This document shows, piece after piece, positions 37,290 to 64,000 of a stretch of 64,000 bases of DNA. Origin of the DNA: Euglena gracilis (Eukaryota > Euglenida > Euglenophyceae > Euglenales); assembly GCA_039621445.1 (NCBI GenBank), contig CP154954.1, forward strand, positions 50,881,847-50,945,846, written 5' to 3'. Position 1 is the first letter of the stretch. Each line of letters begins with the position of its first letter. The notes beneath the pieces are model-generated. The model saw only the letters and a program-made list of their open reading frames with translations. It had not been told where the DNA came from and did not search any database. Both the position numbers and the translations under genes were made by a program.

Positions 37290-38110
37290 CCCCCCTCCCC
37301 CCCCTATGGTGAAGTTCACCGTTTCAAAGTTCACCGGGGGGTCCCGGACCCCCCCTCTGCCTAACCCATCGGTGAACTTCGGAGGCTAGGCGCGCCGCTC
37401 GGGGGGGTCTGGGACCCCCCCCCCCCCGCGCGGCCCCTGCGCGGCCGCCCGCGCGGCCGCTCGCCCCCCCCCGGACCCCCCCCCACTGTGCCTAGCATAG
37501 CCAAGAAAAAAATTTTTTGGAGAAAAATCGCGATTTTTTGAGGCCCAAAAATGACCAAAAATGACCATTTTCGGACACAAAATGGCAAATTTGGGGGCCG
37601 CGCGCTCTGCGCGCGGCCAAAAAAGCACTTTTTTGGTCAAAAATGGCCCAAAAATGGCAAAAAATGACCACTTTTTGGACCGCCCGCGCCGCGCCGCCTC
37701 GGACCCCCTCCCCCCCCTCTCCCCCCCCGCCGCCGCGCGCGCCCCCCCCCCCCCCCCCCCCCCCCCCCCCCACTGTGCCTAGCCTCCTTCACCGGTGAAG
37801 TTCACCAAGAGAGCACTTTTTGGCCAAAAATGGCCCAACATGACATTTTGGGCAAGTTTTCGGAAATTTCGATAAAATTCCATGAAGCATCAACCTCAAA
37901 ATGGCCATTTTGAGAGGAAAGGAGAAAAATTTCACCCATGAGAATTTCACCCCCAACCATCAAAACGGTGAAGTTCACCGGTGAACTTCAACGGTGAACT
38001 TCACCGCTAAAAGTACCCCCCCCTCCCCCCCCCGGTGAACGTTCACCGGTGAACGTTCACCGGGGGGTCCGCAGCCCCCCCCCCCGTACTGCCTAACCTC
38101 CCGTGTACCA
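37290..38110. repeat. GGTGAAGTTCACC palindrome cluster and a C-run
   Basis: The palindromic word GGTGAA(C/G)TTCACC occurs repeatedly at 37308-37380, 37790-37805 and 37968-38062, with GC-rich blocks (CGCGCGGCC) and a 30-nt C-run at 37742-37771 between them. No gene seen. Confidence 0.6.
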
Positions 38111-39240
38111 TCAGTCTTGCCTCGGCGCACCACAAAATGCAGCAAAGATTTTGTGCGGGGTGAGAGGGCGATGGCTCTGAGCTCCCTGAGGGGGAGGCCG
38201 ATGTCCCTGAGGATGCCGTTGTTCCGCCTCCCGTGCAACTCTACAAGGAGCGGTTGCGGTCCCCAAGTTTTGCACCACCGCCTGTGCATACACAAACTCC
38301 AACCCCACCACTGGGACTACTTACTCCTCCTCGAGAACAATCGCCACCCTAGGTTGAGTCACCTGACTGGTGTGGGTGTTTTGTGTGACATCCCGCACCT
38401 ATTGCGCACTATCAGCTTACGGCGCCATGGCCATCGATGTGGACGGGTGGGACAACGGCTTGTCTAACGTCTTCATCCGGCCATCAGAACGGGACTAGTT
38501 GACCCCAGAGGAACCGAAACTTCTCGAGTTGGAGGTCTGCTATTGAAAAGTTTTAAAAGAATCTCATTTCTTCACGAAAAATGCTCAATGTGCAGTTGGT
38601 GTTGTTTGGATTGTTTGTGAACCTTTGTGAACCTTCGTGATCAGTGTGGCCACATGTCGACAATGCACTTGCTGAGGCTGCTGAGGATATGCTAAGGCTA
38701 TGCTGAGGCTTTGCACAAAAGGAGTTCGGAAGTGTCCATGACTCAATGGATAGACGAAGAGGGCAGGCCCTTCCTCAATATATGACGCTACGGGGATATG
38801 GGTGTTTCCTTCATTTGTCAAAGTGTTAAAAAGAATAAAAGGGGGGAAGGAAGGAGAACCAATAACATTGACCAAGGAGAACTTTTGTTGAACATTTTCT
38901 CTGTTGTGCATTGGTTGTGCATTTTCTTACTTTCCACGTTGATTTCGTACATGAATCACAGACCTCACACCTCGCCTAGGAGGATCACTCCGGGCCGAAG
39001 TTCTGGTACAAAACAGCCGCTTTTTTTAGACAAGAGAGATTGAACCGATGTCCGAGCGCGGCTAAACTCGCGAATTTTAAAGTAGGACTTTGCCTTTGAC
39101 TTCGAACTTCGCAAATAAAAAAAAAGGCCGACGATATCTTCAAGAAACATTCAAAAGTTTTTAATTACTTATTTTATAATTGTTTTTCTTTGAAAATGTT
39201 TCAAAGGTTCAGCACCTTCGGATTTGATGTAGGTGCCAGC
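38111..39240. other. Low-repeat DNA, no secure gene
   Basis: 38110-38300 is open on the minus strand (PLLVELHGRRNNGILRDIGL, PLRELRAIALSPRTKSLLHF) and might be an exon, but the plus strand is open too and no splice pair is obvious. 38640-38715 has imperfect TGCTGAGGC repeats. Confidence 0.3.
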
Positions 39241-39242
39241 AA

Positions 39243-39655
39243 ATGGCTGTTGAGGAGAGAAGCATGATTGTGGTCGCTGCCACACTTGCGGTAGCAGCTG
39301 GCGTTTGCATTGGGCTTTCTTTGAGGCCAGCTGCATCGTCGCTCAACGTGGTTTCATCCGCAACACACCCACATGGAACCATCAGCATCCTTCGGCCCCG
39401 TGTCATCCAACCATCAAATTTCCAAACGTCTCACTTCCAACAAAATGTCATCGTTGGACTGGAAGCAACTCCAATGCAAGAGGTGTCAAGGCAGCTTCAA
39501 ATTGTACCTTTTTTTGTCCATGGCAGGCACAAGTAATCCCACGCAATGGACCTTGGCCTACCATTGCAGTCAGCTTGGCATTCAGTGTTGCAAGCTTGGC
39601 ATTTGCTTTTTGGAGGAAATCAAAAGATCCGCGATCGAAAGAGGTGCATTGGTGA
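39243..39655 (+). CDS. Possible small two-exon membrane protein
   Basis: The ATG at 39243 opens MAVEERSMIVVAATLAVAAG then VCIGLSL, an N-terminal membrane helix. Removing a 44-nt segment (39483-39526; starts GTGTCAAG, ends in a pyrimidine tract and CATGGCAG) keeps frame and adds AQVIPRNGPWPTIAVSLAFS then VASLAFAFWRKSKDPRSKEV to a stop at 39655. That second helix has a basic tail. The product would be about 122 residues. Without splicing the frame ends after 97 residues with one helix. Function unknown. Confidence 0.35.
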
Positions 39656-39659
39656 AAAC

Positions 39660-41400
39660 GTTGGACGCTTCGCCTATTCTCAACAGGGCTATGTGATGCT
39701 TTCTGAAGCTGGGGAAAATCAAAAGGTGTGTCTCCATGATTGCAGGGGAAAAGGTGAAAGGACTTGCTGATTTTTGGCCCGGATCCTCTCCTGGGGGGTC
39801 CGAAAACAACCACCACAGTGACCTAGCGTCAAAAGCGCCGAAAAAATTTGGGCCATATTTTCCATGCGAGACAGTGAAAAATACTTTCTTTTGTTTGGCG
39901 CAAAGCATTGAATTCTCTTTGAGCAATGAAAAAATCGCTTGGGGACTAGGTTTCAACTGAGACCCACCCCTGTCCCCCTCCCCCGAAAATTTGAATTTAC
40001 GAACTTGGCATGGGGTAAAGGGCCCTCCAAAATAAAATCATCACACCATTACGCCGCCCAAAGGGCAGCAAGATGGTGCAGTTGGCACAAATACGAGGAC
40101 AGAGTTGGGAGTGCAAAAACGTTGTGGGGTATCCAAGGTTTTAAATTTGATATGAGAATCATGCATTGCCCCCGCGACCTAGTGACGAGTTTTCATTTCC
40201 GGCATTTTTTTTCAAAAAAATGCAAAAAATACAATCTAAATTGCAAGTTTTGAGAGAAACTTCATTGAAATGACAATTTTTTGTGGCTTTTTGAGGAGAC
40301 CTGCCAAAGGGGGTGTTGGGGTCGCCGCCATAGGTGTAGAAGTGTGGGGTGGGGGGGTGGCCGCCCCCCCGCCCCCCCCCCCGAGATTTTAGCGTGTAAT
40401 TTTCCCACCACATTCTTTGTGCCTTTTCAAATTATTACATTAAAAACTCAACTTGCATTGAACCTTTTGGTGTTATTGATGTTTGAGGTCACTACCGTCT
40501 CGCCGCCCTTCGGGCGGCCAAACAAGTCCAAAACTCATGGGTCGGAGGGGGCGAAAATCTTATTTGTTTGTGAGTATCTCACTACCGTCTCGCCGCCCTT
40601 CGGGCAGCAACAGGAAACACATGCATCTTGACTTTGCCTCTAAATTCAAAATTTAAACAGCACACCATTGTTGTTGCAAATTTAGCTTTTTGGGGGGAAG
40701 CCTTTGGGAAAAATGCATTACCGTTCAGCTGCCCTTCGGGCGGCAATACCTTTTTTTTGTTCCATGCAAAATAGCTCGGAGGGGGCGGGTTTTTGGAGGG
40801 AACTCTCATTACCGTCTCTTTTTCCGCATTTTGCACTCTTTTTGAAATCCCAAAACACAAAAGGCATCACTGTCAGGCTTCTTTTTAAGTCAGCAGACCC
40901 CCCCCCCCGGCTCTGTGCGGAATTCTGGAGGTGGTCGCTGTGGAGGTCGGGCCGACCATGGTCGGGCCGACCATGGTCGGCCCGACCTGTGGAGGTGGTC
41001 GACCGACCTGTGGAGGTCGGGCCGACCAGGTCGGGCCGACCACCATTTTTTTGCACTACCCCCCCCCTTTTTTGCATTTTTAAGCCCCCCCCCCCCTGGT
41101 CGGTGGGTGGTCGGTGGGTGGTCGGTGGGTGGTCGGTGGGCATAAAAATGGTCTGTGGCGGCCCCAAATCACCCGGAAATGCACTTATGGCCAGTTCTCC
41201 CCCCCAGGACCATGTCCTGGGGGGGGGTCCTGGGGGCGGTCCTGGGGGGGTCCTTCGGAGGGTGCTGGGGGGGTCTTGGGGGGGTGCTGTGGGGGGTCCT
41301 TGGTGGGTCCCGCATTTTTTTGGCAGAAATTTTGCAGCACAAGTTCAGGTTATTCTAAAGTGGGTCCTGGGGGGGTCCTAGGGGGAAACTGGCCATGACA
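39660..41400. repeat. Hairpin repeats with GCCCTTCGGGC core and GGTCGGGCCGACC array
   Basis: CTACCGTCTCGCCGCCCTTCGGGCGGC-type words recur at about 40490, 40580, 40725 and 40810. A palindromic GGTCGGGCCGACCATGG array occupies 40935-41045, followed by GGTCGGTGGGTGGTCGGTGG repeats at 41097-41140 and GGTCCTGGGGG repeats at 41215-41385. No gene. Confidence 0.6.
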
Positions 41401-41786
41401 CTCACGAGAGGCAGAAAACTCCCCCCTCCACCCCTGTGTGCAAGCGCATTCGTTGTTTTCTCTCTCCCCCCCCCCGCCTGTGGAAGAGAGGCAAGAGACG
41501 CCCCAGCGCCCCCCAGAGGTGGCGGGACCCCTCCCGGCCGCCCACGCACTGGCGTTCCCTGCCAGGCCATCCCCGGGCAGGTCCCCCGGGCGAGGCGACT
41601 GTGGCAGCCGACGCTGGCGGCCCCGGGGCCTGCCCTGCAACCCCGGGCCTGGCAGAAGGGTGTTGGGTCTCACCCTCGCCCCGCGCTGTGCCTGAGGACG
41701 ACTGGGGGCGGGGGGAGGTTGGGTTGCAAGTCACACCTTTTCAACCTGCCGTTTTCCCCAGAAATTCAGGGATTTCCGGCTTATTA

Positions 41787-42036
41787 CATCCCCCCCCTTG
41801 TCCAATGAGGTAATTTGTTCCACCTTCCTTGAGTCAACATTATGCATGAGATTGGCTATTGTCAGGCGCGAAGCGCCAAAAATTTCTAGCGAGACGCGCC
41901 GGAAATCCCCCCCCCCCTTGTCTAACGGCCCCCCCCCCCCCCTGTTCAGAGACGAACATTGGCCCCTTTTAACGGCCCCCCCCCCCCCCCGGTCGGAGAC
42001 GAACATTAGCGGTCGTTGGACAAGGGGGGGGGGAGG
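41787..42036. mobile_element. C-run/G-run element (TTGTCCAACGAC type)
   Basis: Left: TA|CATCCCCCCCC then TTGTCCAATGAGG. Right: GGTCGTTGGACAAG, a G-run, then AGG|TA. Internal C-runs followed by GTCTAACGG and GGTCGGAGACGAACATT repeats suggest nested or duplicated ends. About 250 bp. Confidence 0.55.
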
Positions 42037-42186
42037 TATGAGCAGTTTTCCCGGAGTTGCACGGGCACGTTGCGGGCCGCACCCGGCAAGTCCTGCCGGG
42101 CCCCCACACCGCTATACCCGCCTGACCCGCTATATTCTGCCCCCCCCCCCTTCCCTCCCATTCCCATCCCCACCGCACTGCCACAG

Positions 42187-42370
42187 CTGCAGCCGCTCGC
42201 GCTGCACTCGCCGGCCCGCCACTCCCCCGGGAGCAAAATATGGGGTTCGGGGGACGACTTGCGGTTGCGCGAGACGCCCCCCGGCCGCCCTCCCGGCCGC
42301 TGGCCCACCCCGAAGGCTCCTTCCCCTCCCCCGGCGCAAGCTGCGCCGCCCTCCCCTGCCAGCCACTGAG
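42187..42370 (+). CDS. GC-rich exon-like segment, unknown
   Basis: After CCACAG the frame reads LQPLALHSPARHSPGSKIWG then SGDDLRLRETPPGR, and remains open to a TGA near 42369. A donor-like GCG|GTTGCG lies at about 42264. The adjacent block at 41490-41720 is equally GC-rich and open in several frames, so frame and strand are uncertain. Confidence 0.25.
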
Positions 42371-42594
42371 CCAGCCCGGCCAGCCCTGACCACCGTGGCG
42401 TCGCCCCACCCTCGGCAAAGGTCCCCACACATCATCGCCGCGGATGTTGCCGCATCTTTTGTTTGTGTTCTGCCTCCGTGAGGAAATGTGTGGGACCATC
42501 CTTGTTTTTAGGTCTCCTGAATTTTCCTCCCCCGGGGGGATTGGGAGTCCATAATCCAAATTTCATCTTCTTTCAATTTCCTTTCTTTTGGCAG

Positions 42595-42785
42595 ATCGAC
42601 TGAACCCTGAAATCCAGCAGAACTTTAAGGATTTGGAACAGAACTTCCAGCAGACCCTTAGGATTTCTCTTTGGCCTGAACTCACAATTTTAGTATCACC
42701 GTCGTACAGAGACAAAGGTTTGCGTGAAGGGATGTGTTCTTGTGATGCGCCTTGCCCATCCTGGACCGACGCCAAGGCTGCTTAA
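42595..42785 (+). CDS. Probable terminal exon, unknown protein
   Basis: A pyrimidine-rich tract ending TTTTGGCAG precedes an open frame of 63 codons to TAA: RLNPEIQQNFKDLEQNFQQT, LRISLWPELTILVSPSYRDK, GLREGMCSCDAPCPSWTDAK. A Gln/Asn-rich helical start is followed by a cysteine-containing tail. Upstream exons are not assigned with confidence. Confidence 0.5.
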
Positions 42786-43190
42786 GGGTTCCCAGTCCCC
42801 CCTGGGGGGGGGGGGCTCGCTGGGGGGGGGGGACTCGAGTGCAGCCAGTCCAAAATTGGCCAGTGGAAATTCTAACCCCCCCAGAAATAAGACCCCCTGC
42901 TGTTTTTCAGCAAAAACCTAAAAAGAATTGACCCCCCCAAATAAGACCTCCCCTCGGGATTTCGGGGAAAATCCAAAAGTCGACCCCCTCCAAAACTGTG
43001 AAAATGCAGGGATTCCCTCTGATTCGTGGCACGAATAATCACGAATAATCACGAATCACCACGAATTTTGGATTTTTCGAAAATCACGAATAAACGAATA
43101 ACCACGAATGAGACTTTTTTTCCTGGAAAATTTTTTTATTTACAAATGAAGTCATTCAGCATTCGGAACTGTGCTTTGTTTGTTCTTTAG

Positions 43191-43345
43191 AAAATTTCTT
43201 CTTCGGATTCTGACGATGAGGTTGAGGACCGCTTCACTGTTGCGCAACAACACTGGCCGCGAGCGACTTTGCACTCTGCTTTTGTGATGGAGCATGTGTT
43301 CAGCCAAAAAGGGGTTTGTTTGGACAATGGAACGCTCACACAAAG
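43191..43345 (+). CDS. Internal exon, unknown protein
   Basis: Starts after TTCTTTAG and ends CAAAG|GTACAT. It reads KISSSDSDDEVEDRFTVAQQ, HWPRATLHSAFVMEHVFSQK and GVCLDNGTLTQR. The acidic-serine start resembles a CK2-type phosphorylation patch. No partner exon or family recognised; the flanks are repeats. Confidence 0.5.
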
Positions 43346-45096
43346 GTACATCATTGGCAACTTTGTGTCCCCCCCCCCTTGTCCAACGACCGGGCTTGTC
43401 TGACGACTACCCCCTCCCCCGGTCAGAGATGATCTTTTTGTATACATATGATTTGGTTCCGCCAAAATTGCTAACAGTTGGCCAAAAACAGTCAAAAATG
43501 ACCAAAACGGCCTGAAAAATGGCCAAAGGTGGCCCAAAATGGCCAAAAACCCCCAAAAATGGCAAAAGGGAAAAATGCCAAAAGTCACCAAAAATCGCCC
43601 AAAGCTGCCAAAGTGGGCCAAAGAGGGCCATGGTGTGGCCAACAGTTGCCAAAGGTGGCCAAAAGCGACCAATCAAGGCGAAAAGTGGTTAAAATGCCTG
43701 CCGGCATCCCAGCAGTCCATCATTTAGCTGAAAACCGGGCGGATTTTTGGAACCACGAATAATCACGAATAATCACAAATCAGAAATGGCGGTCCCCACC
43801 ACGAATGGGAGGGAAACCCTGGAAAATGTTTTCGAAATGAGTGAATTTTGCCCATATTGTGTGTGTCAAAGTTTGCATTTTTTGAGATTTTTTGCCCATT
43901 GCCAAAAATCACCCCTTTTGGACCTTCCCACGGGAAGTTTTTTTCAGTTGAATTTTTCAGCAAAAATCAAAAAATTAGACCCAATACTAAGGTCCCCTTT
44001 GGAATTTTCAGCAACGGAAGTATTGTTGGGATTTTTGATGGAAGATGTGTGTCGGTCAGGCTTTTGCTTAAGGACCCCGGGGTCCACCGGCTGGCCTTTT
44101 TGCTAGCCACTAGAAAAAATCCAGTAAACCCCCCCAAAAATAAGATCCGGGTCTTATTTTTGGGTCCGTTGCTGGAAGCCTCCAGGGGAAACCTTATTTT
44201 GGGGGGGTCTTATTTTTGGATTTTTTCTTGAACGACCCAGGCCCAAAAAAGACGCCATTTTTCAGGTTGCCAAGAACACTAAATTTTTTTCCTTCGGCGC
44301 TCTGCGCCATGTGTGAATTGGTGTAAATTGACGTTTACCATGTTTTTTTTTTTGCACTTTGAAAAATCTGAAAATTTTTGAACTTTTATCATTTTTGTGC
44401 ATAAAATCGGTTTTTTTTTGGTAAATTTTCAGGAAAAAATTTCACTGTCCCTGTCGCTTTGCACCGTCAAGGAGGTCTTATTTACGGGGGGGGGCCTTAT
44501 TTTTGGATTTTTGCTCGATCGGCCCAGCCGGGGTCTTATTTGGGGGGGGGGGGGGTGAGCCCTCCTCCCTCCAGGGGTCCCAGTTCCCCCCCCCCTGACT
44601 GGGAATGAAATTACTCCGATGCTACCAGTCAATTTTTTAAGCACTTGCCGACCCCCCCCCCCTGGGGGTGGGTGACTGGTTTTCAGAGTGACTGACTGGT
44701 TTTTGGCCCAAACCCCCCCCCCCCCCCCCCCCGGGGGGGGGTCGGCCAAGAGTGGGCAAAACTGGCTTGAGTGACCCTGCCGCCGAAGGCGGCGGAAAAA
44801 ATTTTTGGCCTAAAATTGCCTAAAGTGACTGGAAAGTGGCCGTTTTTCTGAGTGGCCAACCCCCCCCCCCCCGGGGGGGAGTGACTGGCTGGTTTTTTGA
44901 AAATGAGTGACTGACTGGTTTTTAAAATAGTGGAGTGACCCCCTCCCCCCCCCGGGGGGGTCGGTAAAAAATTGTATGGATGTTACACACCGAGGTGGAA
45001 CGTTTAACAGTTCTGTGATGGTTTTGTCCCGTGGTCCACAGATGTGGATGATGTGTGGAGGGGGCGGGGGCCTGGGGCGGCCCAACCCTGACTCAC
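43346..45096. other. Dispersed repeats, no gene
   Basis: Includes a GGCCAAAA-word block (43450-43690), a repeat shared with 5815-6020 (43830-44010), GGTCTTATTTTTGG words, and 44640-44950, whose GTGACTGGTTTTCAGAGTGACTGACTGG unit recurs at 63805-63850. Confidence 0.5.
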
Positions 45097-45222
45097 TGCC
45101 CAGCTTGCAACCCCCGGGCGGGTCGGGGCGCCGGCCGGCCCATACGGTGGGCCGGGGAGGGCCCCCCTCGCCGGCGGCGCTGCCGTTCCTCCCCCAGCTC
45201 CCCAAGACCCCCACCCAAGACC
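45097..45222 (-). CDS. Internal exon, unknown protein
   Basis: On the minus strand an acceptor TTACAG|G and a textbook donor GTGAGT bound 126 nt of very GC-rich sequence, open in the frame VLGGGLGELGEERQRRRRGG then PSPAHRMGRPAPRPARGLQA. It is basic and low in complexity, so a disordered region. The splice signals are the main evidence. Confidence 0.4.
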
Positions 45223-47570
45223 CTGTAATGTAACAAACTACGGAGCAGAGTGGTGTGGTCTTTCAGAGCAAACGTTTCATACGCGAATGCTGTGGCCCGT
45301 TTAAATTTGCGGGGAACCGCGGTGAAACTCTTGCGTTTTTCAGTTTCCAACGTGGATTCCGATAGGGAGAAGCAAACCCATTGGATTTTTCGACAGGGCT
45401 CCGGAAAGAGCGTAATTTTGAATCGTCGGTTATTTCATCTGCCACTCTCGAGGCCCATCAAATATGGTCCTCTCGTGTGTTTGCCCCCGTCCTCCTCCCG
45501 ATCATTTCGGCTTCCATTTCTGGAGAACGCCTCAGCTGAGCCAGCCCACCTCAGCTGAGCCAGACCACCCTGACGGTTTCCCCAGCTCGCCAACGAGCTC
45601 AGCTCACCGGCCGCGCAATCAGTCCAGCCACGGCGTCGGTAGACAACTTCCCTTAGCCACCCCCCCCCCTGCCAGCCCTTTGCTGCATACCCCAATTTGA
45701 ACACTGCCGCGGATTATGAAAATTGTATCTGGAAACTTTTGCCTGTGCAGCGGGCGGACACTGAAGACAATCAGGAGAAATCCCATCATTTGTGGCCAGG
45801 GCGTGGCCAGTAATGACACTTTGGAGAAACTGGAAATAGGCGGTCATTTTTGCCAAACGCGAATCCAACCCCCCACTCCTTGTTGAAAAGATCCATTTTG
45901 TTGGTTTCCACCAACTGGAAAATTCAAACGTGGTAATTCGCAAAACAACCTCCATTATTTCTGATGCGTGCACTTTTCTCATCCAATGACCTTGCCCCTG
46001 ACTGGTGTGGGGTGAACTGCCCCTCGGTTCCATGCTGCCACTGGAGGGGTCGGATTTTCATCAGCGCATCACTTGCTGCAACCTCAAATGTTTCAAATAT
46101 CAAAAAAGTTCCGCTTTCCCCAAAACTGTTTCGCAACATTTCCTGCAACAAGGTTTCACAAAGAATTTAAAGCCACCAAAAACAGGGCATCGCTTGGTGA
46201 CCCCCCCCATGGGAGTCCCCCAAGTGGAACTGAATCTGACCCTAGGGCGAACCGGGTTCCAAAAAATCGAAACTGAATTCATGCCCCAGAAACTGCGCAA
46301 AATATCGATATTTTGACCCAACAAATTTGCTCTGGATCAAATCTGACCCATTCTTGCCGATTCTTGGTCCATTTTTGCACCTCCGAAAGCCAAAAACCCA
46401 TTGTCGTCCAGCCGCCCAAAGGGTGGCTGGAAAAGAATTAAAACTTGTCGATGGGGGGGTCCAGGGCTGGAAAAAAAGCTGTTGCTGGTGTCAGTGCTGG
46501 CTGGAAAACGACCGCTGGATGGGTGGACACAGATTTGCCCAAAATGCCAAAAGCCCAAAAGAAGCAAAAAGTTGTGAAAAATTGCCGAAAATTGCCTATA
46601 ATGAGTCATGGCATGAAGCTGGACCCCCTTGCCTGAACCCCCCCCCCAGATCATATTCCGAACCCAAAACCCTATCACTAAAACTAATCCTAACCCAAAC
46701 GCAATACCAAACATACATACATACATACATACATACATACATACATGCATGCATGCATGCATGCATGCATGCATGCATGCATGCATGCATGCATGCATGC
46801 ATACATATATGCATACATATATACATGTATGCATACATACATACACACATGCATACATATATACATACATACATGCATACATACATACAGGCATACGCAC
46901 ACTCACCTGCATTGTCCTGCATCAGAACCCCACTTTTGGACTCCAAAGGTTTTGTTAACTTTGACTGCTTCTGCTGCTGCTTCTTTTTTTTTTGCCAGTT
47001 TTAGCCATTTTTGGGGGGCCGCTTTTCGTGAAGCTCAAAGTCAGAGGCTGGAAAATCTGGGCTGGCCTGCCCCCCCCCTCCCATTTGGGATTCCTTTGGA
47101 CAGGCTTCTAGTGGTGCAGTTTTTTTCGATTTCTTGAGTGAAGAAGTTCCAAAATTGCCGGACCTCGTGCTCCATCACGCATTTTTGGCCCATCTTGGCA
47201 CTCACGAGGAATAAATCCCTTACCGTCCTACCGCACATCCAAAAAGATAACAGTTTTGTGGATAGAGAAGGGGGGATTTAGAGTATGGAGCCTGAAAAAA
47301 ATCTGCGGGGGAGGCTCTGGGGCCGCAATTTTACTCAATTGAAGTACAATAATTCAGGCGTTGTTTACAAGATCGTCATATAAAAAACTGCAAACGGCAA
47401 ATTTGTGGCATTATATTTGTAATTTCTTGCCAACAAGGCGGTGGGATACGTGCTTGCCGGGATGGTTGTTGAGCAACGGCTTGGCCTGCACGCTGCACCC
47501 CGCACAGCGGACTCGGTGCTTTCCAGCCGCCCCCCCCCCCCTGCTTTCTGCTGCGACGCCACGCGCCCCA
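45223..47570. other. Upstream flank of NNT; repeats and microsatellite, no secure gene
   Basis: A less repetitive stretch at 45.25-46.15 kb has competing open frames and no clear splice pair. 46205-46510 is a dispersed repeat shared with 10080-10340. 46711-46890 is an (ATAC)n(ATGC)n microsatellite. An NNT leader exon could be hidden here. Confidence 0.4.
46711..46890. repeat. (ATAC)n(ATGC)n microsatellite
   Basis: ATAC units for about 34 nt, ATGC units for about 58 nt, then a mixture of ATAC/ATAT/ATGC. Confidence 0.97.
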
Positions 47571-47585
47571 GCCCCCACCCACCGC

Positions 47586-64000
<16,415 letters not shown>

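Noticed and set aside
47361-47585. N-terminal extension of NNT by read-through upstream of 47586
   Set aside because: The frame is open, but the upstream 75 residues include repeat-like and low-complexity sequence without a clear mitochondrial presequence; an AG at 47570-47571 suggests a splice boundary instead.

Overview
The window is nuclear DNA of a unicellular eukaryote. There are no bacterial-style operons. Recognisable coding sequence comes as short GC-rich exons with AG|G acceptors and GT donors, separated by long introns full of repeats. Intergenic DNA is saturated with poly-C/poly-G runs, microsatellites and dispersed repeats.

The one gene identified with confidence fills the right end. 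It is a fused alpha-beta proton-translocating NAD(P)+ transhydrogenase (NNT) on the + strand, in at least 16 exons from 47586 to beyond 64000. Domain I (NAD(H) binding) and the first part of membrane domain II are present. The rest of domain II and domain III lie past the right edge.

NNT introns come in two kinds. Introns 7-12, 14 and 15 are ordinary GT-AG. Introns 1-4 and 13 do not fit GT-AG when protein alignment fixes the junction; their ends instead carry short complementary GGCC-centred segments a few bases inside each boundary. Such end-paired 'nonconventional' introns are known from Euglenozoa (euglenids, and as I recall diplonemids). I therefore lean towards a euglenozoan, possibly a diplonemid. 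That is an inference.

Left part (1-18.4 kb): minus-strand exons of three or more genes. (i) Exons at 144-2807 running off the left edge, possibly beginning with a signal peptide. (ii) Exons at 7334-9965 with the layout of an ADP-ribosyltransferase-like (PARP/ART-like) protein family. (iii) Exons at 10608-18.4 kb of an unrecognised protein with hydrophobic segments. An isolated terminal exon sits at 6337-6598.

Middle (18.4-47 kb): mostly repeats with scattered exon-like fragments. The notable structures are a mobile family with C-run/G-run ends and TA target duplications, shown by a filled and an empty site within the window, and a cluster of roughly 0.8-kb repeat units joined by 117-nt near-perfect hairpins at 31.4-34.8 kb.

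Right part: NNT with satellite-rich introns. Intron 15 holds a 2.7-kb block with C-run inverted ends enclosing a degenerate 20-bp satellite and a 162-bp tandem array. I saw no rRNA, tRNA, CRISPR or clear promoter element.
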